From: Roseiarcus sp963726105
Lineage (GTDB): Bacteria; Pseudomonadota; Alphaproteobacteria; Rhizobiales; Beijerinckiaceae
DNA length: 64,000 nucleotides
Direction of reading: 5' to 3'
Assembly (NCBI GenBank): GCA_963726105.1
Contig: CAVSBJ010000002.1
Location: 47,949-111,948 of the forward strand
Made by a program: the position numbers and the translations under genes. Shown one piece after another: positions 27,231 through 35,417 of the stretch (within the stretch, counting starts at the first letter, position 1; the number at the start of each line of letters is the position of its first letter). Under the pieces are notes generated by a model, which was given only the letters and a program-made list of their open reading frames with translations, was not told the DNA's origin and ran no database searches.

Positions 27231-27447
27231 ACTCAACGTTTCGAAGGACCGTCGCCGCGTTAAGACCCGGGGGCCTATTACGCGCGACAACTCGTAGGAT
27301 TAAATACCAATTTTTCACCGGCGTCTCAAGAAAATCCGTCTAACGGAATATTGACTATTCAACCAAGTAAATCTGATAATAAGCGTCCATCCGAGTATCG
27401 TGTATCGGATTGTGAGCGTTCTTTACCAGTAGTGGAACGCGCCCCCA

Positions 27448-28326
27448 GAGCCGTGTGGACGAATTTTCGACAGATGATGTTTTTGGGATTCCCGCGGTGA
27501 ATCAGGCGTGATTCATAGGACTCCGACCGAATCAGGGGCCGGGGTCCATGTCGACAAAGATGGATGAGAACGATTGGGCGCACACGCTTGCGGTGTTTCG
27601 CGCCTGCCTGCCTCGGCATGGACGGAGGGCCGAGGACGATCGCCGCTTCCTCGAGGCGCTTCATTTTTTCACCGTCGAGACCGTTCGCTGGCGCGCGCTG
27701 CCGGAGCGCTTCGGTCATTGGAACAGCGTGTGGAAGCGCTTCGATCGCTTGAGCAAGGCTGGCGTCTTCGAGGCCTTCTTCGACACGCTCGCGTCCATGA
27801 GTTCCACGGCGCATCTCCTTCAGATGTTCGACTCGACCACCGTGCGCGCTCATGTCTCGGCGGCCGGAGCAAAGGGGGGCAAGAAGGCCAGGCGCTCGGG
27901 CGCTCGCGTGGCGGCTTCACCACGAAAATCCACGCAAAATCGGACGCCTCCGGCGACATCATCGCCTTCGACCTGACCGGCGGCGAAGCCCCCGACGGGC
28001 GTCACTTCGAAACCCTGCTCGATATCGGGCCCGACATTCAGCCGCGCGCCGTCATCTGCGACAAAGGCTACGCCAGCAAGGCCAACCGGGACGCCGCGAG
28101 AGCGCGCGGCGTCGCTCCGGTCATCCCGCACAAGGCGAACGAAAAGAACAAGCCGGCCTTCTTCGCACGAACGCTCTACAAAGCCCGCGCCCGCATCGAG
28201 CAGGGCGTCGGACGGCTCAAGCGCTTCAAGCGGGTCGCGCTACGCTGCGAAAAGACCGCCCAAAACTTCAGATCGATCGTCAGCTTCGCCGCCGGCCTTT
28301 GCTTGATCAAATTCGTCCACACGACC
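27448..28326 (+). mobile_element. IS5-family (IS427-group) element at the 3' end of pstS
   Basis: The inverted ends share CGTGTGGACGAATTT (left about 27452-27466; right reverse complement ending at 28325). The outermost bases are diverged and a target duplication is not clear. The element is about 0.88 kb, as expected for the group, with a two-frame transposase on the plus strand. Its right end abuts the last codon of the convergent pstS gene. Confidence 0.82.
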
Positions 28327-28329
28327 TAG
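27548..28329 (+). CDS. IS5-family transposase made by -1 programmed frameshift (OrfAB)
   Basis: OrfA begins at ATG 27548 and holds the DNA-binding half and first acidic residue (RFGHWNSVWKRFDRLSKAGV, LQMFDSTTVRAHVSAAG). The frame changes at the slippery run AAAGGGGGGC (27871-27880). OrfB then reads LGRSRGGFTTKIHAKSD, ICDKGYASKANRDAARARG (second D) and RARIEQGVGRLKRFKRVALR (catalytic E). A -1 shift gives 260 residues, the usual fused length for IS427-group elements. The stop TAG at 28327-28329 lies at the element edge. The copy looks potentially functional. Confidence 0.88.
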
Positions 28330-28791
28330 TTCGAAGCATCCGAGATGCCGAGCGTCATTAGGGCCTTCGCTCGAATCGCTTCGGTTATCGGATAAAAGCC
28401 GCTGTTGACCGTGTCTGTCTGGCCTTCCCGCGATAAGACGTATTTGACGAATTCCAGCATCGCGGGTTCGAGTGGCTTGCTCGGCGCTTTGTTGATATAA
28501 ATACGCAAGTAGCGTGAAAGTGGATAATTGCCTGAGTAGGTCGATGCCGGCGACGTGTCGTAACACTTATCGCCCGACGCCGCCGCGAGAGGGACAGTTC
28601 TCACGCCGTCCCTAAGGTACCCAATCCCGGAATATCCGATCGCGTATTTGTCGTCAGCGACCATTTTAACGACCTCGGCCGACCCCGGTTGCTCTTTGAG
28701 CTCGTCCTTGAATTCTGAGCTGGACCCCGGATTTAGGACCATCGGCTAAGGTGTGAAATGTCCTGCTCTGTCGCAACCGACGGAGCGAGGA

Positions 28792-29085
28792 ATGACGAAG
28801 TCACGCAAGAAGTTTGATGCGGCGTTCAAGGCGAAGATTGCGCTTGAGGCGCTGCGCGAGGATGCGACGGTTCCGGAACTGGCGAAGCGGCACGGGGTGC
28901 ACCCGAACCAGATTTATGCCTGGAAGAAGCAGGTTCTCGACAACGTCGCGAGCCTGTTCGCGCGAGGGGCGAGCGGTTCGGGCGATGGCGAGGAAGAGCG
29001 CGAACGCGAGACGGCCAAGCTTTACGCCAAGATCGGCCAACTGACGGTCGAACGGGATTTCTTGGCCAGGAGGCCAGGTCGATGA
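28792..29085 (+). CDS. IS3-family OrfA
   Basis: The 97-residue helix-turn-helix protein reads MTKSRKKFDAAFKAKIALEA, then VPELAKRHGVHPNQIYAWKK, with a short zipper (ETAKLYAKIGQLTVERDFL). The ATG at 28792 follows GGAGCGAGG, better than the upstream start at 28753. The stop overlaps the orfB start by four bases at 29082, the arrangement used for OrfAB production. Confidence 0.93.
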   Translation: MTKSRKKFDAAFKAKIALEALREDATVPELAKRHGVHPNQIYAWKKQVLDNVASLFARGASGSGDGEEERERETAKLYAKIGQLTVERDFLARRPGR

Positions 29086-30020
29086 GCGCGCCCGATCGAA
29101 GAGCGATGGTCGAACGGTCTGGCAAGGACCTGTCGGTGCGCCGCCAATGCGAGCTTGTGGGCGTGGCGCGCTCGGGGATCTACCGCCCCAAGCCCGTCGC
29201 CGAGGCGGACGATCTGGCGGTGATGCGCCACATCGACGAACTGCATCTCGAACTTCCGTTCTACGGCTCGCGGCGAATGACCTTCGAGCTCAACAAAGAA
29301 GGCCGTGGGGTCAACCGCAAGCGGGTGCAGCGGCTGATGCGGGTGATGGGGATCGAGGCGCTGGTTCCGCTCCCCGGCACGAGCAAAGCCGCGCCCGGGC
29401 ACAAGATATACCCCTACCTGCTGCGCGGCCTGAAGATTGTCGAGCCGAACCACGTGTGGGCGGCCGACGTGACCTTCATCCCGATGGCATGCGGCTTCCT
29501 CTATCTGGTGGTGATCATCGACTGGGCCAGCCGAGCGGTTCTGGCGTGGCGGCTGTCGAACACCAACGATGCGAGCTTCTGCGCAGCGGCGCTGGAGGAA
29601 GCGCTCCTTCGGTTCGGAACGCCGCGGATTTTCAATACCGATCAGGGCTCCACATTCACCGCCGAAGCTTTCGTCGGCAAGCTCGCGGCGACCGGCGTCG
29701 CGATTTCGATGGACGGACGCGGCCGCTTCATGGACAACATTTTCATCGAACGGCTGTGGCGCTCGATCAAGTATGAAGAAGTGCATCTGAAAGCTTATGC
29801 CGACGCCAGCGAGGCGCGGGCCGGCATCGGTTCCTGGATGACCTTTTACAATTTTCGGCGCCCGCACCAGGCGATGAACAACCAGATGCCGATGGCGGTG
29901 TGGCGCGCCGGCATGGACAAAATCGAGGCGGCGGCTAGGGCTGTGGATAGGCCGCTTCGCTTGGACAACGCAAACGCGTCGCCCACATACCCACAGCAGA
30001 AGCAGCAAGAAGCGGCTTGA
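29082..30020 (+). CDS. IS3-family OrfB transposase (rve integrase core)
   Basis: The 312-residue catalytic subunit has an HTH_21 N-terminal region (YGSRRMTFELNKEGRGVNRK) and a complete DDE triad: AADVTFIPM, then FNTDQGSTFTAEAF, then FIERLWRSIKYEEVHLKAY. The tail YNFRRPHQAMNNQMP is typical. There are no stops or shifts, so the element should be able to transpose. Confidence 0.95.
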   Translation: MSAPDRRAMVERSGKDLSVRRQCELVGVARSGIYRPKPVAEADDLAVMRHIDELHLELPFYGSRRMTFELNKEGRGVNRKRVQRLMRVMGIEALVPLPGTSKAAPGHKIYPYLLRGLKIVEPNHVWAADVTFIPMACGFLYLVVIIDWASRAVLAWRLSNTNDASFCAAALEEALLRFGTPRIFNTDQGSTFTAEAFVGKLAATGVAISMDGRGRFMDNIFIERLWRSIKYEEVHLKAYADASEARAGIGSWMTFYNFRRPHQAMNNQMPMAVWRAGMDKIEAAARAVDRPLRLDNANASPTYPQQKQQEAA

Positions 30021-30843
30021 TTCTTGAAGGACAAGGGCAGGCGAGATCACACCTTAAATCCAACGTCCCGTGGTCCCACGAATGGGGTCCAGTTCATTCC
30101 CCATGGCGGAGAACCGCGTCGACAAAAGTGTCATAAGTGCCCGAAGCCGAATTTCGTCCAAAGAGCGAAATCGGATGCGCCGCCCATTCACCGGTCAGTC
30201 CAGCCTCCCAGGTGATCACATCCTTTCCGCCGCTGTAGAGGTGCGACTTGGAAAAGATCTGATCCAACTGCTCGATGGTCAGGCACTCGATTGGATTGTC
30301 CTTGTTTACATAGACAGCGAGCGCATCGAGCGCGACTGGAAATGAAGCGGGATGATAGCCGTATTTCTTCTCGAAGGGCTCATATTCTTCGCTTCGCATC
30401 GAGCGCGACATCGCGCCGAGCTGGGATGCGCCATCGATCAGCGCAGGAGGCGCTGTGGACGACCCTTTGCTTTCGACTTCGATCTTCACTGCGGGGTTCA
30501 ACTTGGTGAATTGAGCGGCCCAGCTACGCATGAGATCGCCCATCGTGTCGGAGCCAACCGATTTGATCTTGGCGCTGCCGAGCTGTGCGGGTTTGTACGG
30601 CGGAATCTGCGGATCGACGTCGAGCGCGTCGGCTCCAGTCGCCAGTGTCGCGCCAATCACGACGGACGATGCAAAGCGTAACATTTTCATACATGTCTCC
30701 CATAGGTCCAGTTGACGATCGCTTATTCCGATGGGTTGTCGAGCCCTTGGGCCGCCCTGCCATCAACTCCGTTCGGCAAAGGGCGCGGTCGAATTTGTCC
30801 CACAGCGGCCGCTCCCTGTTTGTACAAAGCGCGTGCTTTGCGG

Positions 30844-31262
30844 CTAAATCGAACCGACGACCTGAGGGAGTTTGGAGCGCCAAGCCTGGGCCGCCATCTG
30901 GACGGGATCCCACGGACTGCTGAACGGCGGAGTGTAGCTAAGATCGAGATCGTTGAGGTAGTCGACGCTCGCGTCTTGGAATATCGCGGTAGCGATGATG
31001 TCGATCCGCTTCGATATCTCTGCCTTGCGATTGCCTAGAATTTGACCGCCCAGCAGCCGGCCAGTTCGCCGATCCCCGTCAGGCGGATTCGAAGCGGCGC
31101 CGCGCCGGGGTAATAGGCTTTATGGTCGTTTGCTTCGAAACCTGTGGTTACCGGGTCGAACCCCGCCTCGCGTGCGTCTCGCTCGCTTTCGGCGCCAGGC
31201 TCCAGCTCCTGGGCGCGGAGCGCGGCGCTTATTCCGGCGTCGCTTCCGCCAATGACGACTCA
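30844..31262 (-). pseudogene. Remnant of a pyridine-nucleotide-disulfide oxidoreductase
   Basis: Reading down the minus strand from 31262, VVIGGSDAGISAALRAQELE is the FAD-binding N-terminus. It is then joined abruptly to a mid-protein segment (KAYYPGAAPLRIRLTG) with most of the catalytic region missing. A frameshift leads into LLGGQILGNRKAEISKRIDI, then SVDYLNDLDLSYTPPFSSPW, typical of the dimerisation domain of NADH-oxidase/CoA-disulfide-reductase-like enzymes. The start codon is also absent. Such flavoproteins often sit beside acr3 in ars operons, which fits the neighbourhood. Confidence 0.72.
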
Positions 31263-31362
31263 GTGCATGAGCAACTCCGAAAGCGATGTCTTTCGAAGCA
31301 CTGCAGCGGGGCTGGAGGCGCCCATTCGCGACGACCGAGCCTTCGACTTCGCGAGAGCGCGT

Positions 31363-31743
31363 TCATATGCACCGGCTTTCGTATGAGCCCCGGACGTCGG
31401 TGAGAACTCCGGCCGCGTCGGCGCGCCAGAACACACGAACGATTTTCTGGCATATGAGTCCGCTTTGAACGAAGAAGCTTGAGTTGGGATCGTCGCGACG
31501 CCGCCAATCGGGAAAAAAAATTTCATTTGCGAGGAAAGCGAGCAACTTGTCCTCGCTGGACCCGATCGGGAAACGCTCGTGAACACGGTCATCAAATTCG
31601 CGGCTAAACTCGGATTCGTCGCCCGGCAACGTGGCGACGATCTCCGGAAGAGGGCGAAAGCTGGAGAACCTGCCGGCGGCAAAGGACACAGTCGCCAAAA
31701 AAAGCGCTGAGGTCGACCACAGTGCCCAGCGCACTACTCCCAC
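31363..31743 (-). CDS. Conserved-looking exported protein in the ars cluster, function unknown
   Basis: The 126-residue protein has an N-terminal hydrophobic stretch (about 4-22, VRWALWSTSALFLATVSFAA) that is probably a signal peptide or anchor. The mature part contains FDDRVHERFPIGSSEDKLLA and FFVQSGLICQKIVRVFWRAD. Composition and codon use look genuine. It lies 136 bases downstream of acr3 in the same direction. I do not recognise a named family. Confidence 0.6.
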   Translation of the reverse strand: MGVVRWALWSTSALFLATVSFAAGRFSSFRPLPEIVATLPGDESEFSREFDDRVHERFPIGSSEDKLLAFLANEIFFPDWRRRDDPNSSFFVQSGLICQKIVRVFWRADAAGVLTDVRGSYESRCI

Positions 31744-31879
31744 GCCGGTAGGCGCTTGTGTACGCCTAACGCGAAAACCAGCTCATGACGCCGAGCTCCG
31801 CCAACGCGTCGCCAATTCACGAAAGATCGAGGCGTTCCGACTCGGGCGGTGTCGATGGTTGGCGGGCAAGGTTCGGCCT

Positions 31880-32947
31880 TCATTCGCCTTGCGCGGACGA
31901 CGCCAAGGGACGCGCGGTTGATTCCACGCCGGTCTCGTACCAACCCTTCGAGCGATTGACGATCCAGACCACCGACAGCATGACCGGAACTTCGATCAGC
32001 ACGCCGACAACGGTTGCAAGAGCCGCGCCCGAATTGAAGCCGAACAGACTGATGGCCGCGGCCACGGCCAACTCGAAAAAGTTACTAGCCCCGATGAGCG
32101 CGGACGGCCCGGCGACGCAATGCTGTTCGCCCATGAGGCGGTTCAGCGAATAGGCGAGCCCAGCATTGAAATAGACTTGGATCAAGATCGGAACCGCCAA
32201 CATCAAAATGATGAGCGGCTGGGCAATGATCTGCTCACCCTGGAAACCGAACAGCAGCACCAGAGTCGCTAGCAAAGCGACTAGAGATATGGGCTGCAGC
32301 GCCGCGATCAAGCGCGAGAGCGCTACTTGCGCGCCGTTCGCAAGTACGCGGCGACGAACGAGTTGCGCAACGATCACCGGGACGAGGATGTAAAGGACCA
32401 CCGAAAGAGCCAGCGTATTCCAGGGCACGGAAATCGCGGAGAGGCCGAGCAGCAGACCGACGATCGGCGCGAAAGCAAACACCATGATCGTGTCGTTCAA
32501 GGCGACCTGGGTGAGCGTGAAATGCGGTTCGCCCTTTGTCAGGTTCGACCATACGAATACCATCGCTGTGCACGGAGCGGCGGCGAGAATGATTAAGCCG
32601 GCGATATAGGAGCTGACCTGATCGGCGGGGAGATAGGGACGGAAGAGATGGCCGATAAAGAACGCGCCCAGCGCCGCCATTGAGAACGGCTTGACCGCCC
32701 AATTGATGAACAGGGTCACGCCAATGCCGCGCCAGTGTTGGCGAACTTCGCCAAGCGCCGCGAAATCGATCTTGACCAGCATGGGAATGATCATGAGCCA
32801 GATCAGAGCCGCCACAGGCAGATTGACCTTAGCGATTTCGGCTGCGCCGATCGCATGAAACACGCCTGGCGCGATATGGCCGAGGATAACGCCCGCGATG
32901 ATGCACAGGGCGACCCACACAGTGAGATAGCGTTCGAAGAGGGACAT
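31880..32947 (-). CDS. acr3: Arsenite efflux permease ACR3
   Basis: The ACR3-type transporter extrudes arsenite across the inner membrane by proton antiport. About ten hydrophobic helices are visible in 355 residues. The conserved cysteine helix reads LIILAAAPCTAMVFVWSNLT, followed by LTQVALNDTIMVFAFAPIVG and the later EQHCVAGPSALIGASNFFELAVA. The ATG at 32947 (MSLFERYLTVW) was chosen over one at 32971 because it is the family start. It follows the glutaredoxin-type arsC by 10 bases and exports the arsenite both reductases make. Confidence 0.95.
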   Translation of the reverse strand: MSLFERYLTVWVALCIIAGVILGHIAPGVFHAIGAAEIAKVNLPVAALIWLMIIPMLVKIDFAALGEVRQHWRGIGVTLFINWAVKPFSMAALGAFFIGHLFRPYLPADQVSSYIAGLIILAAAPCTAMVFVWSNLTKGEPHFTLTQVALNDTIMVFAFAPIVGLLLGLSAISVPWNTLALSVVLYILVPVIVAQLVRRRVLANGAQVALSRLIAALQPISLVALLATLVLLFGFQGEQIIAQPLIILMLAVPILIQVYFNAGLAYSLNRLMGEQHCVAGPSALIGASNFFELAVAAAISLFGFNSGAALATVVGVLIEVPVMLSVVWIVNRSKGWYETGVESTARPLASSAQGE

Positions 32948-32957
32948 GGAGGAATTC

Positions 32958-33383
32958 CTACGCCGTTGCAATGCGCCTTCCGTGATCGTCGATCACGCGA
33001 TCGCCGTCTTCCTTGGTGAATTGTGCGCGCTGCGCGGGGAGCAAGTTGAGAACCAATTCGGAGGGGCGACACAAGCGCACGCCCATCGGCGTCACGACGA
33101 GCGGTCTGTTGATCAAGATCGGGTGCATCTCAATCGCGTCGAGCAGCGCGTCATCCGAAACCGACAAGTTGCCAAGGCCGAGCTCGTGATACGGCGTTCC
33201 CTTCTCGCGCAAGACTTGGCGGACTGTCAGGCCGGCGCGAGCGAGCAATTGGGTGAGCAGCAACCGCGTCGGCGGACACTTCAGATACTCGATGATGTGT
33301 GGCTCGACGCCGGAATTGCGGATCATCGCAAGCACGTTGCGGGACGTTTCGCATGCTGGATTGTGATAGATGATGACATCCAT
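32958..33383 (-). CDS. arsC: Arsenate reductase, glutaredoxin-coupled ArsC type
   Basis: The 141-residue protein is of the E. coli plasmid R773 type. The catalytic cysteine lies in YHNPACETSRNVLA (about residues 6-19). The downstream arginine-rich active-site region is MHPILINRPLVVTPMGVRLC (about 86-105). It reduces arsenate using glutathione and glutaredoxin. Its start codon shares bases with the stop of the preceding gene (33383), so translation is coupled in an arsR-arsC-arsC-acr3 operon. Confidence 0.94.
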   Translation of the reverse strand: MDVIIYHNPACETSRNVLAMIRNSGVEPHIIEYLKCPPTRLLLTQLLARAGLTVRQVLREKGTPYHELGLGNLSVSDDALLDAIEMHPILINRPLVVTPMGVRLCRPSELVLNLLPAQRAQFTKEDGDRVIDDHGRRIATA

Positions 33384-33910
33384 TACGCGACCTGCGGCCT
33401 TGGCTTAGGCGCGCCTTCGAGTTGCCCGATCTCGCGCAGTTTCGCGTTCAGCGCCATCTTGTCGAGGCTCTTGATTGGCAGGCTCGTGAAAATGGAAATC
33501 CGATTCTTGAGGTACCTCGCCGCGAGTACGAACGCGGCCTCCTTTTGAATGTTCGTTCCTTCGACCGCGGCAGGGTCTTCAATGCCCCAGTGGGCCGTTA
33601 TCGGCTGGCCGGGCCAGACGGGGCACGTCTCGGCCGCCGCGGTATCGCAAACCGTAAAGACGAAATCCATCACGGGAGCGCCGGGCACAGCAAATTCGTC
33701 CCAGCTTTTCGACCGCAGGTCGTCGGTCGGATATCCGTAGCTTTCAAGCACCCTGACGGCGAAGGGATTGACAGCGCCCTTGGGGTGGCTCCCGGCCGAG
33801 AAGACGCGGAAGCGCCCTTTTCCTTCTTTCCTCAGAATGCTTTCGGCAAGGATCGAGCGCGCGCTGTTCCCAGTGCATAGGAACAAGACATTGAACGTAG
33901 GTTCAGCCAT
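33383..33910 (-). CDS. arsC: Arsenate reductase, low-molecular-weight phosphatase type (thioredoxin-coupled)
   Basis: The 175-residue protein has the P-loop LFLCTGNSARSILAES (about residues 9-24), the CX5R signature of this group. FVFTVCDTAAAETCPVWPGQ follows, providing the redox cysteines. It reduces arsenate through a different mechanism and electron donor from the adjacent glutaredoxin-type enzyme, so the operon encodes both unrelated solutions. It overlaps the end of arsR by eight bases. Confidence 0.94.
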   Translation of the reverse strand: MAEPTFNVLFLCTGNSARSILAESILRKEGKGRFRVFSAGSHPKGAVNPFAVRVLESYGYPTDDLRSKSWDEFAVPGAPVMDFVFTVCDTAAAETCPVWPGQPITAHWGIEDPAAVEGTNIQKEAAFVLAARYLKNRISIFTSLPIKSLDKMALNAKLREIGQLEGAPKPRPQVA

Positions 33911-34259
33911 GAGCAGCCTCCTTGGGTGGGCAGCATGGGGTCAAGTCGGCGATCAGCGGAGCGCACAAATCAGCGCGGCCGCCACAGCAGTCTTTGAGCA
34001 GAAACAGTGCGACCTCGCGAAAGCGATCAAGATTTGCCCGATAGATGATGGAGCGACTTTGTCGCTCGCCCTCTATCAATTTCGCGCGAGCAAGAATGGC
34101 GAGGTGCGCCGACATCGTGTTTTGGGGGACTTCGATAAGACGCGCCAGTTCGCCGGCGGGCACACCCTCGGGCTCGCGGGTGACGAGCAGACGGAATGTC
34201 TGCAGCCGCGTCGATTGGGCGAGCGCGGCCATGGCGGCTATCACTTCGATATCATCCAT
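33903..34259 (-). CDS. arsR: ArsR-family arsenic-responsive repressor
   Basis: This 118-residue winged-helix protein contains AALAQSTRLQTFRLLVTREP, VPAGELARLIEVPQNTMSAH and FRREVALFLLKDCCGGRADL-like C-terminal cysteines (DCCGG, DLCAP, PCCPP). The metalloid-binding cysteine pairs at the C-terminus resemble the Acidithiobacillus/Corynebacterium type rather than the E. coli ELCVC site. It is first in the ars operon and presumably autoregulates from the region just upstream of 34259. Confidence 0.92.
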   Translation of the reverse strand: MDDIEVIAAMAALAQSTRLQTFRLLVTREPEGVPAGELARLIEVPQNTMSAHLAILARAKLIEGERQSRSIIYRANLDRFREVALFLLKDCCGGRADLCAPLIADLTPCCPPKEAAHG

Positions 34260-34574
34260 ATGTCCAGCTTACCAGATATACAGATCTTAGCAAGATCGTC
34301 GGGGCGAGAGCGGGAGAACACTTCACAAAAAGAGCCAAGGATCGTTCGGCGCCTCCCACCGTGCACGCGGGCGCGCGCGTTGGTATTTCTGTTGGTATAA
34401 AGGATATCGGTGATACTTATTGCTATGTGTTTTCAATCAGTTATGCGGTTTACTGCGACGCCTTTCCTGGCGCCATTTTTAAAGAGCACCCCGGAAACCC
34501 TTGAGTTTTCCGCGCTGGTTCCCCGGCTTCCGACCGGAACTGGCGAGGCGTCAGGCGGCCGCCGCGGATCGGCC
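34260..34574. promoter_or_regulatory. Intergenic region carrying the ars promoter
   Basis: Just upstream of the arsR start the sequence is AT-rich (CAGATATACAGATCTTAGCAA in two overlapping pieces). This is a reasonable place for the promoter and ArsR operator on the minus strand. The remainder to the methyltransferase stop has no recognisable gene. Confidence 0.4.
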
Positions 34575-35333
34575 TCACGCGGCCGAAGCCTCGATCATCA
34601 GCATGTCGAGAGTGAACGACCCGTCCGGCTCGATGGCGAAATGCGCCTTGGTCTCCGCTGACGCCGCGAGCTGGAGCGCTCGGATCGCCTTCACATTCAC
34701 GTCGGGCGTTTGCATGCGCGCGATCCAGACAGGGAAATCCATCCTGAGGCGCCACGTCCGGCAGACCTCGATGGCGAAGCCCGAGCGGCCGAGCGTGTCC
34801 AGCCATTGTGCGCTGGTGTAATCGCGAACATGGGAATGGTCGCGCAGCAATTCGATCGCCTGCAGATGCGTGTCGAAGAGCGCGTGGCCCGGAGCATAGA
34901 CATCGACGAACGCCGCCCGCCCGCCGCGTTTCAATGTGCGGCGGGCTTCCCTCAAGCCAGCGTCGAAGTCGCGCCAGTGATGGGCTGAGAATCGGCTGGC
35001 GACAAAGTCGAAGGTCGCGTCTTCGAACGGAAGACGCTCGGCCGCCGACTGGGTCGTCTCGATGTTGCCCAGCCCCCTTTCGCGCGCCGTCCGCGCGACC
35101 GCCGCCAACATTTCGGATGACAGGTCGGTCGCGATGACCCGTCGGGCATGGCGGGCGAGGGCATAGGAGACATGGCCGCCGCCGGCGCCCAGGTCGAGCG
35201 CCAGTTCGGCATTTTGCGCGAGCGCTCCGATCGCCTCGAGATCGGCCCCCTGACTGTGAACCGCGCTTTCGACATAGGCTTTCGCCCGAGGACCGAACTG
35301 CGCCTCGACAACTCGCTCATGGGCCTTGCTCAT
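34575..35333 (-). CDS. Class I SAM-dependent methyltransferase
   Basis: The 252-residue cytoplasmic enzyme has a UbiE/Methyltransf_11 fold. SAM motif I is ALDLGAGGGHVSYALARHA (about 46-64), motif II is VIATDLSSEML, and FEDATFDFVASRFSAHHWRD leads to motif III with LKRGGRAAFVDV. The ATG at 35333 has AAGGAG seven bases upstream. It is divergent from an MmyB-type regulator 84 bases away, which may control it. The substrate is unknown. Confidence 0.88.
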   Translation of the reverse strand: MSKAHERVVEAQFGPRAKAYVESAVHSQGADLEAIGALAQNAELALDLGAGGGHVSYALARHARRVIATDLSSEMLAAVARTARERGLGNIETTQSAAERLPFEDATFDFVASRFSAHHWRDFDAGLREARRTLKRGGRAAFVDVYAPGHALFDTHLQAIELLRDHSHVRDYTSAQWLDTLGRSGFAIEVCRTWRLRMDFPVWIARMQTPDVNVKAIRALQLAASAETKAHFAIEPDGSFTLDMLMIEASAA

Positions 35334-35417
35334 CACCAGCTCCTTTCCGTTCAAGGGCTTTTGCTTTCCTGCTTACACTGGTACAAGAGTGAATCTTATC
35401 CTATTACAAAGCCTGCC

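Larger units (their letters stand above)
28713..30099 (+). mobile_element. Intact IS3-family element in pstS with TTC target duplications
   Basis: The element spans 28716-30096 (1,381 bp). Its ends are TGAGCTGGACCCC and, inward from the right, TGAACTGGACCCC. The 3-bp duplications TTC (28713-28715 and 30097-30099) flank it, as is usual for IS3. Both orfA and orfB are open and overlap by ATGA. The clean duplication and open frames suggest recent insertion. Confidence 0.94.
28326..30690 (-). pseudogene. pstS: Phosphate-binding protein PstS, interrupted by an IS3-family element
   Basis: This is a periplasmic phosphate-binding component of the Pst ABC transporter. The N-terminal part (30690-30097) has a signal peptide (MKMLRFASSVVIGATLATGA) and SVGSDTMGDLMRSWAAQF; the conserved RNSASGTYDTFVD lies just before the break. 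The C-terminal part (28712-28326) continues FKDELKEQPGSAEVVKMVAD and ends GISDASN. Removing the IS and one TTC joins 198 and 129 codons in frame, giving 326 residues. No pstC, pstA or pstB follows. It lies in the same direction as the ars genes, so an arsenic island containing a phosphate-uptake component is plausible. Confidence 0.93.

Noticed and set aside
30910..31265. Intact oxidoreductase gene downstream of acr3
   Set aside because: The N- and C-terminal parts are recognisable, but the middle is deleted and the frame breaks, so it was called a pseudogene.
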